Shown here: one piece after another, positions 33,733-41,859 of the stretch
Layout: each line of letters starts with the position of its first letter
How positions within the stretch are numbered: the stretch's first letter is position 1
Origin: an uncultured Clostridia bacterium
GTDB taxonomy: Bacteria; Bacillota; Clostridia; UMGS1810
Direction of reading: 5' to 3'
NCBI GenBank assembly: GCA_934500705.1
Contig: CAKSTI010000018.1
Coordinates: 1-53,527, forward strand
Length of the DNA: 53,527 nt
Notes under the pieces: generated by a model
What the model was told of the DNA's origin: nothing
Databases searched by the model: none
Seen by the model: the letters and a program-made list of their open reading frames with translations, nothing else
Position numbers and translations under genes: made by a program

Positions 33733-35604
33733 ATGTATAAAATAAAAAACGGTATTCTTGAAGAAAACGGCAAAAAAATCTTTGCCGTCGGCGAGTCGTA
33801 CTACCCGTCGTTTTATCCTTACAAATATCCCGTTCCGCCGGAGGGCGACAGAGTCGGCGAGATGAAAAAGGATTTTGCTATGATGAAAAGCCTTGGTTTT
33901 AACCACGTCCGCATTGCTGCGATAGGCACGGTAAAGCTGTCGGAGGACGGCTCTCTTGCGGTTGACACGCCCTTTGTTGAGGAAATGCTCAAAGAGGCGG
34001 AGCGTGTCGGACTTTCAATATCCGTCCGTTTGCAAGGGTATTCGGTAAATTTAAGGGATTTTAAAGATGTGTGTATGATTGACGCAGACGGCAAACCGCA
34101 GGATTTGTCGGTGTGGTACGACTTTATTCAGACAACGCTCTGCCACGGGGGGATTTTGGAAGACAACCGATTTTTGTCGGAAAAACTCTCCAAGTACTAT
34201 GCAAAATACAAGAGCGTTGCGGGATTTCAGATTTACAACGAACCGCACTTTCCGGGTATGGAAATTTTTGACTACCACCCCACCGCCATTGCCGCATACC
34301 GCAAATGGCTTGTTGCGCACGGCGAAATGAGCGAGGCAGAGGCGCAAACCTATGAGCCGCCTCACGCAAGAAAAGAACAGCCGCCCAAGATGTGGGCGCT
34401 GTGGCGTCTGTTCTCTCAGGAGAGCCTTTCGGACTTTTTGGACAACGCATCTGTTCCGGCAAAGACGGCGAGCGGACTGCCGACATTTACCTGCCTTACC
34501 ACGTGCACCGTCACCCCGGCGAGTCCGTACCGTGGGGCGGACTTCTTTGCAAACGCACGCACAAGTATGGACCTTGTGGGCTACACCTGCTACTTTCACG
34601 CCGTGGGTGAGGAATATTATGCAATGAACCTGCTTTTGGACGTTGCGGCGTGCTCGGCGGCGTCCTGCGGAAAGGAAACCTGGTGCATCGAACTTGACAG
34701 CAGAACTACCATACCTTGTTCGCTCTTTAACAAAAATACATACGCTGTTGTGGGTTCCGGCGCCAAGGGAATTGTATACTATCAGTGGCGTGGCGACTGC
34801 CGTTCAAAGGGTACGCCCACGCCGAACACCTGCGGAATGATAAACTGCGACGGGACAAAAACCGCAAACTTTGACAACGCCGCAAAAATGGTTAAATTCT
34901 TAAACGAGATGTCGGACGTGATTATAAATACCAAGCGCACAAAGTCGCACATCGGTATGCTCTACTCCGACTATGCAACGTTCTTTTGCGACGCTTGCGA
35001 AAACACGGTTGAAAAACGCCGTGACCCCACGCTTTCCAACTCGTACCAGATGCAGTTCCGTGAGGTTTACTCCGACCTTCGCAAATGCGGCTACAACGTT
35101 GACCTTGTTGACGAAAAGGCGCTTATCGAGAACGTTTTTGACATTAAAACGCTCTTTGTAATCCGCCGTGACTTTCTCTCCGACGGTGAGAGGACGGCAG
35201 TTGAGAGATTTATCGCAGACGGCGGCAAGGTTTTCGAGTGCCCCGTCACCATTCCCGACGTTGTGTGCGCAAACAGGGGTTACATCGAATACGGCACACC
35301 TCACGACAATTACAATCTTTTCTGCACGGCGTATGAGCTATCGCAATATGATTTGGAAAAGCCGTTTGCAAGGTGTGACAATCCGCTCGTTGCCCTGCAA
35401 ACACTCGACGGCGACGGGTGCAAAATACTCTCGCTTACAAATATCTCGTGCCAAAACAAGCCGCAAAGCCTCACAATCTGCCTGTCCGAGAACTTAAACA
35501 GCGCCGTCCTGTGCACCCCCGACTGCCGAAAAGAGGTTGAAATCTCGGACGGCAGGGTTAAAATAGACGGTCTTGCCGACGGCGGAATTTTGATTTTGTC
35601 TTGA
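33733..35604 (+). CDS. GH42-like beta-galactosidase / glycosidase
   Basis: This 623-residue cytoplasmic glycosidase has an N-terminal TIM barrel with GFNHVRIAAIG, the acid/base Glu in QIYNEPHF (about residue 170) and a probable nucleophile Glu in TWCIELDS (about residue 320), followed by GIVYYQWRG, which matches the GH42 barrel end. A flavodoxin-like trimerisation domain (about 390-530) and a small beta domain complete it. GH42 enzymes release galactose or arabinose from short oligosaccharides. The sequence departs from the best-known members, so substrate assignment is tentative. The ATG at 33733 follows GGGAGG. The gene sits between a DeoR and an AraC regulator. Confidence 0.75.
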   Translation: MYKIKNGILEENGKKIFAVGESYYPSFYPYKYPVPPEGDRVGEMKKDFAMMKSLGFNHVRIAAIGTVKLSEDGSLAVDTPFVEEMLKEAERVGLSISVRLQGYSVNLRDFKDVCMIDADGKPQDLSVWYDFIQTTLCHGGILEDNRFLSEKLSKYYAKYKSVAGFQIYNEPHFPGMEIFDYHPTAIAAYRKWLVAHGEMSEAEAQTYEPPHARKEQPPKMWALWRLFSQESLSDFLDNASVPAKTASGLPTFTCLTTCTVTPASPYRGADFFANARTSMDLVGYTCYFHAVGEEYYAMNLLLDVAACSAASCGKETWCIELDSRTTIPCSLFNKNTYAVVGSGAKGIVYYQWRGDCRSKGTPTPNTCGMINCDGTKTANFDNAAKMVKFLNEMSDVIINTKRTKSHIGMLYSDYATFFCDACENTVEKRRDPTLSNSYQMQFREVYSDLRKCGYNVDLVDEKALIENVFDIKTLFVIRRDFLSDGERTAVERFIADGGKVFECPVTIPDVVCANRGYIEYGTPHDNYNLFCTAYELSQYDLEKPFARCDNPLVALQTLDGDGCKILSLTNISCQNKPQSLTICLSENLNSAVLCTPDCRKEVEISDGRVKIDGLADGGILILS

Positions 35605-35646
35605 CAGGCAAGCGGGGAAATTATATAATAATTACGGTGATTTTTT

Positions 35647-36399
35647 ATGAACTGTGATTTACTTGTATGCGTAAAGGTTGAACGTGAAAAATTCCATATG
35701 GAGGACTACAAGGGCGAGGACGATATTCTCGCCCTTGTTGAAAGCGGCTCGTTTTCATTTGACGACGGCGGCGGTGTGCAGACGGCATATCCGCTCGATG
35801 CGGTTGTATTTAAAAAGGAAAAACGCTACAAAAGGAAAATAATTGACAAAGCGGCTATGTACCTTTTCAGGTACAAAAGCGACTGCGAGATTTTTCCGCA
35901 AAGTTACGTGCGGTACAAAAACCGAGAGCGCATAAAGTCAACTCTTGAACTCTTAAACACCGCCGAGAGCACTCTCGGCACAAATGAATTTATATACAAA
36001 AAATCGCTTTTTTCCGACCTTGTAACCCAATATATTCTCGAAAATTCGGATATGGAGAGCACCCTTTGCGGCGGCGACGCCGTAATGCGCTCCGTTTTGG
36101 AAAAGATTGACGCAAATCTGCATAAAAAGATTAACCTTGCATCTCTTGCGGACGAGTGTTTTCTGTCATACGTTCAGTTTTCACGGCGGTTTAAACGCTC
36201 CGTCGGTATGTCGGCTCAGGACTATATTTCGTCGCAGAGAATGAAAAAAGCCGAGCAAATGCTCGCCGGCTCCGACCTTACCGTAAAGACGATTTCGGCA
36301 GAGTGCGGATTTGCCAACGAGTATTATTTCAGCAATTTTTTCAAGAATTATTACGGACTTTCGCCGTCCGAGTACAGGAAAATATTTAAAAATTCCTGA
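35647..36399 (+). CDS. AraC-family transcriptional regulator (GH42 locus)
   Basis: The 250-residue protein has an unrecognised N-terminal region (about 1-140) and a C-terminal AraC DNA-binding domain: INLASLADECFLSYVQFSRRFKRSVG, then TISAECGFANEYYFSNFFKNYYGLSPSEYRK. It lies 42 bp after the GH42-like gene, with the same direction and no terminator between them, so they may form one operon. Its end overlaps the end of the convergent aldolase gene by 14 bp. The ribosome site is weak. Target genes could be the GH42 gene or the sugar-acid operon opposite. Confidence 0.85.
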   Translation: MNCDLLVCVKVEREKFHMEDYKGEDDILALVESGSFSFDDGGGVQTAYPLDAVVFKKEKRYKRKIIDKAAMYLFRYKSDCEIFPQSYVRYKNRERIKSTLELLNTAESTLGTNEFIYKKSLFSDLVTQYILENSDMESTLCGGDAVMRSVLEKIDANLHKKINLASLADECFLSYVQFSRRFKRSVGMSAQDYISSQRMKKAEQMLAGSDLTVKTISAECGFANEYYFSNFFKNYYGLSPSEYRKIFKNS

Positions 36400-37027
36400 T
36401 TTTTTCTATGTGGCGTTTTGCGTTTCGGCATATTTCGTCCCACCTGCCGTCTTTTGCCATATCGTTTGTGACAAGGCTTGTACCGGCACCCACGGCAACG
36501 GGATTTAACTTCATAAATTCCGATATGCTGTCGGCGTTTATCCCTCCCGTCACCATAAACGGTATGTGTGATAGGGGCGAGAGTATGTTTTTAAGATAGC
36601 CGATTTCGTCTGCGGCAACGGGGAAAATTTTTACCACGTCTGCCCCCAGATTGTATGCCGTCATAATCTCGGTAGGCGTGTATGCACCCGGAACGGAGAG
36701 CATACCGTGTTTTTTGGTATAGTCAATTACGCTTGCATCTGTTGACGGAGAAACGATAAATACCGCTCCTGCGCTATGGGCTATGCGTGCAAAGTCAAGA
36801 GTGAGCACCGTCCCTGCGCCCACGAGAGCAGTGCCGTCAAACATTTTGTTCAGCTTTTCTATTACACTGCCCGTCTTTTTAACCGTATCCGCATCGCTCG
36901 GATTAAACGTTACCTCAAAGAGGCGCACGCCCCCGTCGTATAATGCCCTTGCTGTCCTTTCGGCAAAGGCGGGGTCGATGTTTCTCATTATTGCGACAAA
37001 TTTATGCTTTCTCATAAAATCAATCAT
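36386..37027 (-). CDS. eda: KDPG/KHG-type aldolase
   Basis: The 213-residue class I aldolase has IMRNIDPAFAERTARALYDGG, the catalytic Glu in LFEVTFN, LVGAGTVLT, and the Schiff-base Lys in ADVVKIFPV (about residue 128), then FMVTGGIN. It splits 2-keto-3-deoxy-6-phosphogluconate or a related acid into pyruvate and an aldehyde. It is the last of four overlapping genes with a dehydratase, a dehydrogenase and a lactonase. No 2-keto-3-deoxy acid kinase is present in the window, so either a kinase lies elsewhere or the unphosphorylated acid is cleaved. The ATG at 37027 overlaps the upstream stop by eight bases. Confidence 0.88.
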   Translation of the reverse strand: MIDFMRKHKFVAIMRNIDPAFAERTARALYDGGVRLFEVTFNPSDADTVKKTGSVIEKLNKMFDGTALVGAGTVLTLDFARIAHSAGAVFIVSPSTDASVIDYTKKHGMLSVPGAYTPTEIMTAYNLGADVVKIFPVAADEIGYLKNILSPLSHIPFMVTGGINADSISEFMKLNPVAVGAGTSLVTNDMAKDGRWDEICRNAKRHIEKIRNF

Positions 37028-38204
37028 TTTTGCCAATCCCCTTAAAATAGAATACCGTGTCACCTTTGGGTCTTATATCGGTGAGCGTGCCCGTGTAATG
37101 GCGCAGATTTATAGGTCGGTACGGTCTTTTTTTGATTTCCTCCTCGTTTACCTCTATGCCCAAACCGGGTTTGTCGCCGATTTTAATATATCCGTCGTCG
37201 AACACGACTTCCTCATTTGTCATACGCTTTCTGAAAGAGCCGTCGTTTATCATTATTTCATGTATCAAAAAGTTGGGCGTTGCGGCGGCAAGTTGGAGTA
37301 TTGCGGCATTGGACACAGGCCCGGACGGATTGTGGAAAGACACGGGAATGTGCTTTGCCTCCGCCATTGCGGCAATTTTTTTGCCCTCTGCCATTCCGCC
37401 TGTGTGAAAAATATCCGGCTGTGCAATGTCCACCGCATTTTTGGAAAACAGGTCGTCAAAGCCGTAAATTGTATACACCCTCTCCCCTGCCGAAATCGGC
37501 ACGGGCGACTTGCCTTTAACCCCGCTTATGGCGTTTATGTTATCCGGCGGACAAGGCTCCTCCATAAGCATAGGCTTAAACGGTGCAAGCTGATGGGCAA
37601 TTTCAATCGCCGTGTACGGGTTAAACCTGCCGTGGCACTCGATGAGCAGGTCAACACTATTGCCGACTGCCTCTCTTACTGCGCCCACAATGTCAACTGC
37701 CCTCTGCAATTCGTCATTTGAAATCACCATATGCGCCTTGCCGAAGGGGTCCCATTTAAGTGCTTTGACGCCGAGGGCAACGGTTTCCTTTGCCTTCTTT
37801 GCAAATTCATTCGGTTCACGTGCGCCGGAGAACCAGCCGTTGGCATACATCTTTACCTTGTCACGCATTTTGCCGCCGAAAAAGGTATACACGGGAGTAT
37901 TAAAATACTTGCCCATAATATCCCACATTGCCATCTCAACACCGCTTATTGCGGACATAAGCACGGGACCGCCCTTCCAGTAAATGTCACGGTACACCTC
38001 AAAGCGCATTTTTTCGATTTCGAGCGGATTTCTGCCGACAATGAGCCTTTTTAAATCCTCAACGCAGCCGGAAAGCGCCATTTCCTGCGTTCCGAGCGAC
38101 GCCTCACCCCAGCCGTGAATGCCCTCGTCGGTTTCCACCTTTACAAACGTCCAGTTTGTTCTGAAAGCGTCGGTTATGTAAACCTTAATATCAGTTATTT
38201 TCAT
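37020..38204 (-). CDS. Sugar-acid dehydratase (DgoD-like, enolase superfamily)
   Basis: The 394-residue protein belongs to the mandelate racemase/galactonate dehydratase branch of the enolase superfamily. It starts MKITDIKVYITDAFRTNWTF and has GWGEASLG, ALKWDPFG, metal ligands expected in LLIECHGRFN, MLMEEPCPPD and PISAGERV, and the catalytic His-Asp pair region (IAQPDIFHTGG, PVSFHNPSGP). Such enzymes dehydrate D-galactonate or similar acids to 2-keto-3-deoxy acids. The downstream aldolase takes that type of product. The ATG at 38204 follows AAGGAG. The precise acid (galactonate, fuconate, arabinonate) cannot be told from sequence. Confidence 0.87.
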   Translation of the reverse strand: MKITDIKVYITDAFRTNWTFVKVETDEGIHGWGEASLGTQEMALSGCVEDLKRLIVGRNPLEIEKMRFEVYRDIYWKGGPVLMSAISGVEMAMWDIMGKYFNTPVYTFFGGKMRDKVKMYANGWFSGAREPNEFAKKAKETVALGVKALKWDPFGKAHMVISNDELQRAVDIVGAVREAVGNSVDLLIECHGRFNPYTAIEIAHQLAPFKPMLMEEPCPPDNINAISGVKGKSPVPISAGERVYTIYGFDDLFSKNAVDIAQPDIFHTGGMAEGKKIAAMAEAKHIPVSFHNPSGPVSNAAILQLAAATPNFLIHEIMINDGSFRKRMTNEEVVFDDGYIKIGDKPGLGIEVNEEEIKKRPYRPINLRHYTGTLTDIRPKGDTVFYFKGIGKND

Positions 38205-38967
38205 CTTTTTTCTCCTTTTCATACGGCAACATGCACACCGATATACCGCTGTCAACCGTCAAATCTATGCCTGTTATGCTCGCCGCCTTTTCCGAGGCGA
38301 GGTAATATATTGCGTTTGCTATTTCCTCCTCAGTTGCCTCTCTGCCGACGGGATATTTTGCACGCCTTTTTTCAAGCTCATCGGCGGAAAGTCCGTCCCA
38401 GCGCTCGGTGTGTATCGCACCGGCAACGACGTTATTTGCTCTTATGCCGTATTCGCCAAGCTCAAATGCAAGATTTTTAACCAGTACGGATATTGCCGCC
38501 TTTGTCATTGCATACACGCATCTGCCACGCACTGCGCCCGTTGCCTGAACGGAACCCACGGTAACGATGCTTCCGCCGCCGTGTCTTTCCATAATTTTTG
38601 CCGCACTCCGGCAGCAGAAAAACGTTCCCTTGACATTGGCGGAAACTATCCCGTCAAACTCGCTCTCCGTCGTATTCATTGTACCGCAGCCTATACCGAG
38701 ATTTGCGCTGTTTGCAACAAAAACGTCTATCGAGCCTAAGTCCTTTTCCGCCTGCAAAAACACCCTTTCCACTTCGGCAGTATCGGTTATGTCAAGCCCG
38801 TATCCCGTAGTCTTTACGCCAAATTCATATGCGATGGCGTTTGCCGCCGCCAAGGCACGCTCTTTATCTCTGCCGGTGATTGCAACGCCGTACCCCTCTT
38901 TGGCAAACAGCCTTGCTGCGGCAAAACCCGTATTTCGGGTTGCGCCTGTTATGAGCACGTTTTTCAT
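38191..38967 (-). CDS. Short-chain dehydrogenase/reductase
   Basis: The 258-residue SDR has the NAD(P)-binding motif LITGATRNTGFAAA (about residues 5-18), a NAG-equivalent reading NSANLG, a catalytic Ser in VTVGSVQATG, the YAMTK (YxxxK) pair and a C-terminal DSGIS loop. In this operon it probably oxidises the anomeric carbon of a sugar to a lactone, although reduction or oxidation of a keto acid is also possible. It overlaps the lactonase-like gene by four bases (ATGA) and the dehydratase gene by 14. Confidence 0.87.
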   Translation of the reverse strand: MKNVLITGATRNTGFAAARLFAKEGYGVAITGRDKERALAAANAIAYEFGVKTTGYGLDITDTAEVERVFLQAEKDLGSIDVFVANSANLGIGCGTMNTTESEFDGIVSANVKGTFFCCRSAAKIMERHGGGSIVTVGSVQATGAVRGRCVYAMTKAAISVLVKNLAFELGEYGIRANNVVAGAIHTERWDGLSADELEKRRAKYPVGREATEEEIANAIYYLASEKAASITGIDLTVDSGISVCMLPYEKEKKDENN

Positions 38968-39647
38968 CTGCTCTCCCCCTTCATTTTTTCATACGGTGCC
39001 AAAATCAGCCTGTTTTCCGCCTTGAACACTTCGGGATTTATGTTGTCAAACATCGCATAGTGCACGGGCACACTGCTGACTGCGCCGACTCTTTTGGCAA
39101 AGCGTTCGGCATCTTGGGCATTCATATTGTTGCCCCTGCCGTTTATCGGCAGAAAAACCGTGTCTATGCCTTTGGGCAGGTATTTGAATATCTCATCGTT
39201 ATAGAGCGTATCGCCCGTAACATAGTATGTTTTTTCCCCGTCGTCAACAATCACTCCTATTGCGCATTTGTCCGAATGTTCCGCCCTCACTGCGGTAAAG
39301 CGGATATTGCCGAACGTCCACGATGTGCCCGAATTAAAATTGACATAGTTATTGCTGCCGCCAAAGGCTTTTACCTTTTTCCAGGCGTTCTCCGATGCCA
39401 GCACCAACACATCAGAGTCCTCATTAAGGTAATGCGCAAGCGTTTCCGGGTCGGTATGGTCAATGTGCTCGTGTGTAAGCACAATCACGTCTGGTTTGAT
39501 TTTTAAATATCTTTCGTCAATCGCAGTACGCCGATAGCTGTTCGGGTTCAGCTTTGCGCACGAGTCGGAGAGATACGGGTCAACCAGGATTTTTGCATTT
39601 TCGTTTTCAAAGAGCAGTCCTGCCTGACCAAGCCACGTTATATCCAT
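38964..39647 (-). CDS. MBL-fold hydrolase (UlaG-like lactonase candidate)
   Basis: The 227-residue metallo-beta-lactamase-fold protein starts MDITWLGQAGLLFE and carries the metal motif LTHEHIDHTDP (about residues 51-61), YVTGDTLY and a final PVHYAMFD. It resembles UlaG-like lactonases more than glyoxalase II. As the first gene of the four-gene operon it could open the sugar lactone made by the dehydrogenase. The ATG at 39647 follows AAAGGTGGTG; a TTG six codons earlier lies on top of that site and is rejected. Confidence 0.8.
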   Translation of the reverse strand: MDITWLGQAGLLFENENAKILVDPYLSDSCAKLNPNSYRRTAIDERYLKIKPDVIVLTHEHIDHTDPETLAHYLNEDSDVLVLASENAWKKVKAFGGSNNYVNFNSGTSWTFGNIRFTAVRAEHSDKCAIGVIVDDGEKTYYVTGDTLYNDEIFKYLPKGIDTVFLPINGRGNNMNAQDAERFAKRVGAVSSVPVHYAMFDNINPEVFKAENRLILAPYEKMKGESR

Positions 39648-39669
39648 AAAAACACCACCTTTCAACCCT

Positions 39670-39698
39670 ATTTTATCAGCAATAAAATATGTTTTGAA
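39670..39698 (-). promoter_or_regulatory. Promoter of the sugar-acid operon
   Basis: On the minus strand TTCAAA (39693-39698), 17 bp, TAAAAT (39670-39675). A 7-bp perfect inverted repeat, GTTTTGA (39691-39697) and TCAAAAC (39711-39717), overlaps the -35 and could be an operator. Confidence 0.5.
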
Positions 39699-39743
39699 TT
39701 AATTATTTTATCAAAACCGATACATAATTATAACTTTTTTATA

Positions 39744-39772
39744 TTGCAAACATTGTCATAAAATGATATACT
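39744..39772 (+). promoter_or_regulatory. Promoter of the acetyltransferase gene
   Basis: TTGCAA (39744-39749), 17 bp, TATACT (39767-39772), then GGAGTGAG before the ATG at 39793. Confidence 0.68.
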
Positions 39773-39792
39773 GTCATAAAGGAGTGAGCACA

Positions 39793-40308
39793 ATGTTCAG
39801 ACTTGCAGAGGAAAGGGATATTAAAGAGATTGCAAAAATATACGAAAATATTTTAAACGACGAAAAATCCGCCCCTTTTACCGGCTGGATAAAAGGCATC
39901 TACCCCACCGAAAAGGTCGCCGCAGACGCATACAGCAACGGCGAACTGTACGTATATGAGGAAAACGGACAGATTCTTGCCTCCGCAAAGATAAACAAGG
40001 AGCAAATGCCGGGTTACGAAAAAGCTGACTGGCACTGCGACGCACCTGACGATGAGGTTATGGTTTTGCACACGCTCGTTGTTTGGCCGTCGGCATCGGG
40101 AAAGGGTATTGGCAGAAAGTTTGTAAAATTCTATGAGGACTTCGCCTTAGAAAACGGCTGTAAGTACCTGAGAATGGACACAAATGAGATAAACCTGCCG
40201 GCACGGACGCTGTATAAAAAGCTCGGCTATGACGAGGTCGGAATTGTAAGAGGTGACTTTTGCGGTATACCCAATATCGGTCTTGTGTGCCTCGAAAAAG
40301 AACTGTAA
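39793..40308 (+). CDS. GNAT-family N-acetyltransferase
   Basis: The 171-residue protein has the GNAT fold: an N-terminal FRLAEERDIKEIAKIYENIL, a central VLHTLVVWPSASGKGIGRKFVKF holding the acetyl-CoA-binding RxxGxG/A-like loop (SGKGIG), and YKKLGYDEVGIV near the end. It transfers an acetyl group from acetyl-CoA to an unknown amine. The ATG at 39793 follows GGAG; the frame opens ten codons earlier over the promoter. It is monocistronic and just upstream of two tRNA-Ser genes. Confidence 0.88.
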   Translation: MFRLAEERDIKEIAKIYENILNDEKSAPFTGWIKGIYPTEKVAADAYSNGELYVYEENGQILASAKINKEQMPGYEKADWHCDAPDDEVMVLHTLVVWPSASGKGIGRKFVKFYEDFALENGCKYLRMDTNEINLPARTLYKKLGYDEVGIVRGDFCGIPNIGLVCLEKEL

Positions 40309-40353
40309 ACATAATAATGTCAGAAAAAAGCCAAAAAAATTAGTCGAAATCTA

Positions 40354-40382
40354 TTGACAATCGCCCTCTCTTGTGTTAAAAT
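40354..40382 (+). promoter_or_regulatory. Promoter of the tRNA-Ser pair
   Basis: TTGACA (40354-40359), 17 bp, TAAAAT (40377-40382), 14 bp before the first tRNA. Confidence 0.82.
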
Positions 40383-40396
40383 AATCAAGTGCTCAC

Positions 40397-40483
40397 GGAG
40401 AGGTGTCCGAGTGGTTTAAGGAGCTAGTCTTGAAAACTAGTGATGCGAAAGCACCCAGAGTTCGAATCTCTGCCTCTCCGCCA
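40397..40483 (+). tRNA. tRNA-Ser (anticodon TGA)
   Basis: Acceptor GGAGAGG pairs with CCTCTCC. The anticodon stem-loop is CTAGT-CTTGAAA-ACTAG with anticodon TGA, followed by a long variable arm typical of serine, a T-arm GTTCGAATC, discriminator G and encoded CCA. Confidence 0.97.
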
Positions 40484-40533
40484 ATCAAATATTTTTGAGG
40501 TTATCGGCAATTTTGGCTGCCGCTGACATATAC

Positions 40534-40624
40534 GGAGAAGTACTCAAGAGGCCGAAGAGGCGCCCCTGCTAAGGGTGTAGGTCGGGCAACCGGCGCGAGA
40601 GTTCAAATCTCTCCTTCTCCGCCA
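40534..40624 (+). tRNA. tRNA-Ser (anticodon GCT)
   Basis: Acceptor GGAGAAG pairs with CTTCTCC. The anticodon loop CTGCTAA gives anticodon GCT, with a long variable arm, T-arm GTTCAAATC, discriminator G and encoded CCA. It is the 3' boundary of the host-like sequence; AT-rich debris follows. Confidence 0.97.
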
Positions 40625-40866
40625 TCTAAATACGAACTTTCATTTTTATGATTGTTCGTATTTTTCTTTTTATCTTCCTTTTCTCTGTTTTTCAAGTCTT
40701 GCTTGAACTGTAAAGCATACTTGGGGGGCATAGGGTTTTCTTTAGTAATTTCATTATTTGTACAAAGTATAAACTTTCGATTTTCACCATTTTCAGCATT
40801 AAAGCCCATAACAGCCTGGCTTGTTGTTCCTGACCCACAAAAAATCCAATATTGAAGATAGCGGAT
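40603..40866 (-). pseudogene. DNA methyltransferase fragment (restriction-modification remnant)
   Basis: On the minus strand an open segment reads WIFCGSGTTSQAVMGF (SAM-binding FxGSGTT motif, about 40820-40845) followed by NRKFILCTNNE, the sequence found near the C-terminus of type III and related beta-class adenine methyltransferases. It has a stop just upstream (40867-40869), no start codon or ribosome site, and its 3' end runs into the tRNA-Ser gene on the other strand. Only about 70 codons look meaningful. It is a decayed fragment of a restriction-modification gene, with base composition clearly more AT-rich than its surroundings. Confidence 0.65.
40628..40665 (+). terminator. Terminator of the tRNA-Ser pair
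   Basis: AAATACGAAC (40628-40637) pairs with GTTCGTATTT (40654-40663), followed by Ts. Confidence 0.8.
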
Positions 40867-40877
40867 TTAGAAATCAA

Positions 40878-40902
40878 AAGAGGTTGCCGAAGCAACCCCT
40901 TT
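40878..40902 (-). terminator. Terminator of the restriction-modification remnant
   Basis: GGTTGC (40882-40887), CGAA loop, GCAACC (40892-40897), flanked by A/T-rich sequence giving TCTTTT on the minus strand. It directly follows the stop of the next fragment upstream. Confidence 0.7.
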
Positions 40903-40903
40903 G

Positions 40904-41629
40904 TTATTTTAGAAATTCATACTCAAACAAAAATGGAGCAATTTCATTTTGATAATATTTTTTTACAAGCACTTTTAAAGTTGTTAAATTACCGTTTAAT
41001 TCAGGGTAATCATAGATTGTTGAACCATCTTTCTCATCTTTATGTGTTGTGTTTAAATCTGTAAAGATTTGATAAACACCATAATTAATATTAGGGTTAT
41101 AATTTTCAGTTTTCTTTGCTGACTGCAATACATTTTCCCATTGTGTAAGGAGTTCATTTGCAACCTCAGATTTATGTAATCTTTTTAAATCAGTTGTAGC
41201 AATGGTTTCTCCATTAGTTGTATCCAAACACATTTGATTATTGTAAAACCTACCATAAAATGATTGACAATGATTTTGCATCTCAAGACAGTTAAACAAG
41301 AGACATTTTAATAATTCTTGCTCAATCCTTTTTTCTCTGAGTGCTTTATTATATTTTTCATAACCATCACCAGATTTCATAATTCTGGTTCTTTCAGTCC
41401 AACCTCCATGATATGTTATATATCTACTTGCTGCAAACAAAGGCATCTTTTCTAAATAATTATTTTTTCTCACAAAGAAACCATGTCCATCATATCTTCC
41501 TGATATAGTCATACCAGAATTTAAATCTGGGTTGTCAAACCCGGTAGCATTTGCACACAAATAGCAGAGTATTTTAGGTACATTTTCAACTATTTTAGAG
41601 TAAATAGTTGAACTATTATAGTAATTTAT
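40904..41629 (-). pseudogene. Fragment of a probable restriction-modification enzyme (5' truncated)
   Basis: About 240 codons remain open on the minus strand, beginning after a stop at 41630-41632, without an ATG. The sequence has the look of a genuine protein end (KIVENVPKILCYLCANATGF, SGRYDGHGFFVRKNNYLEKMP, then LLKCLLFNCLEMQNHCQSFYGRF). I do not firmly recognise the family; the YDGHGFF...LPLF-like block resembles the C-terminal part of N-6 adenine methylase/restriction proteins. The neighbouring methyltransferase fragment supports that reading. A TTG at 41560 would give a 218-residue protein but lacks a ribosome site. AT-rich composition suggests transfer. Confidence 0.5.
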
Positions 41630-41859
41630 TCAAAACAACTAAAAGTTTCCTTGTAAAAATAGAAAAGATTTCAGTATCAAGCAAAATCTTTTCATTTTTC
41701 TTGACAAAATAGCATATTTAGTCAATTATTATTCATTTTTTGGATTTTAACCCCGTATATTGTGATTTTTCTTATCCCCCACTAAATGGACTATATAAAC
41801 GGATTTTTAACGGTTGCGTTCTTTTACTTTATTTTGCTTGTTTTCGATGCTTAGCCGCC
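41630..41859. other. AT-rich intergenic stretch
   Basis: No gene is seen. It holds a 10-bp hairpin, GAAAAGATTT (41662-41671) with AAATCTTTTC (41684-41693), followed by Ts, and a TTGACA at 41701-41706 with no good -10. It joins the restriction-modification debris to the alpha/beta hydrolase gene. Confidence 0.5.

Noticed and set aside
36783..37721. A 312-codon plus-strand open frame
   Set aside because: It is the antisense shadow of the aldolase and sugar-acid dehydratase genes.
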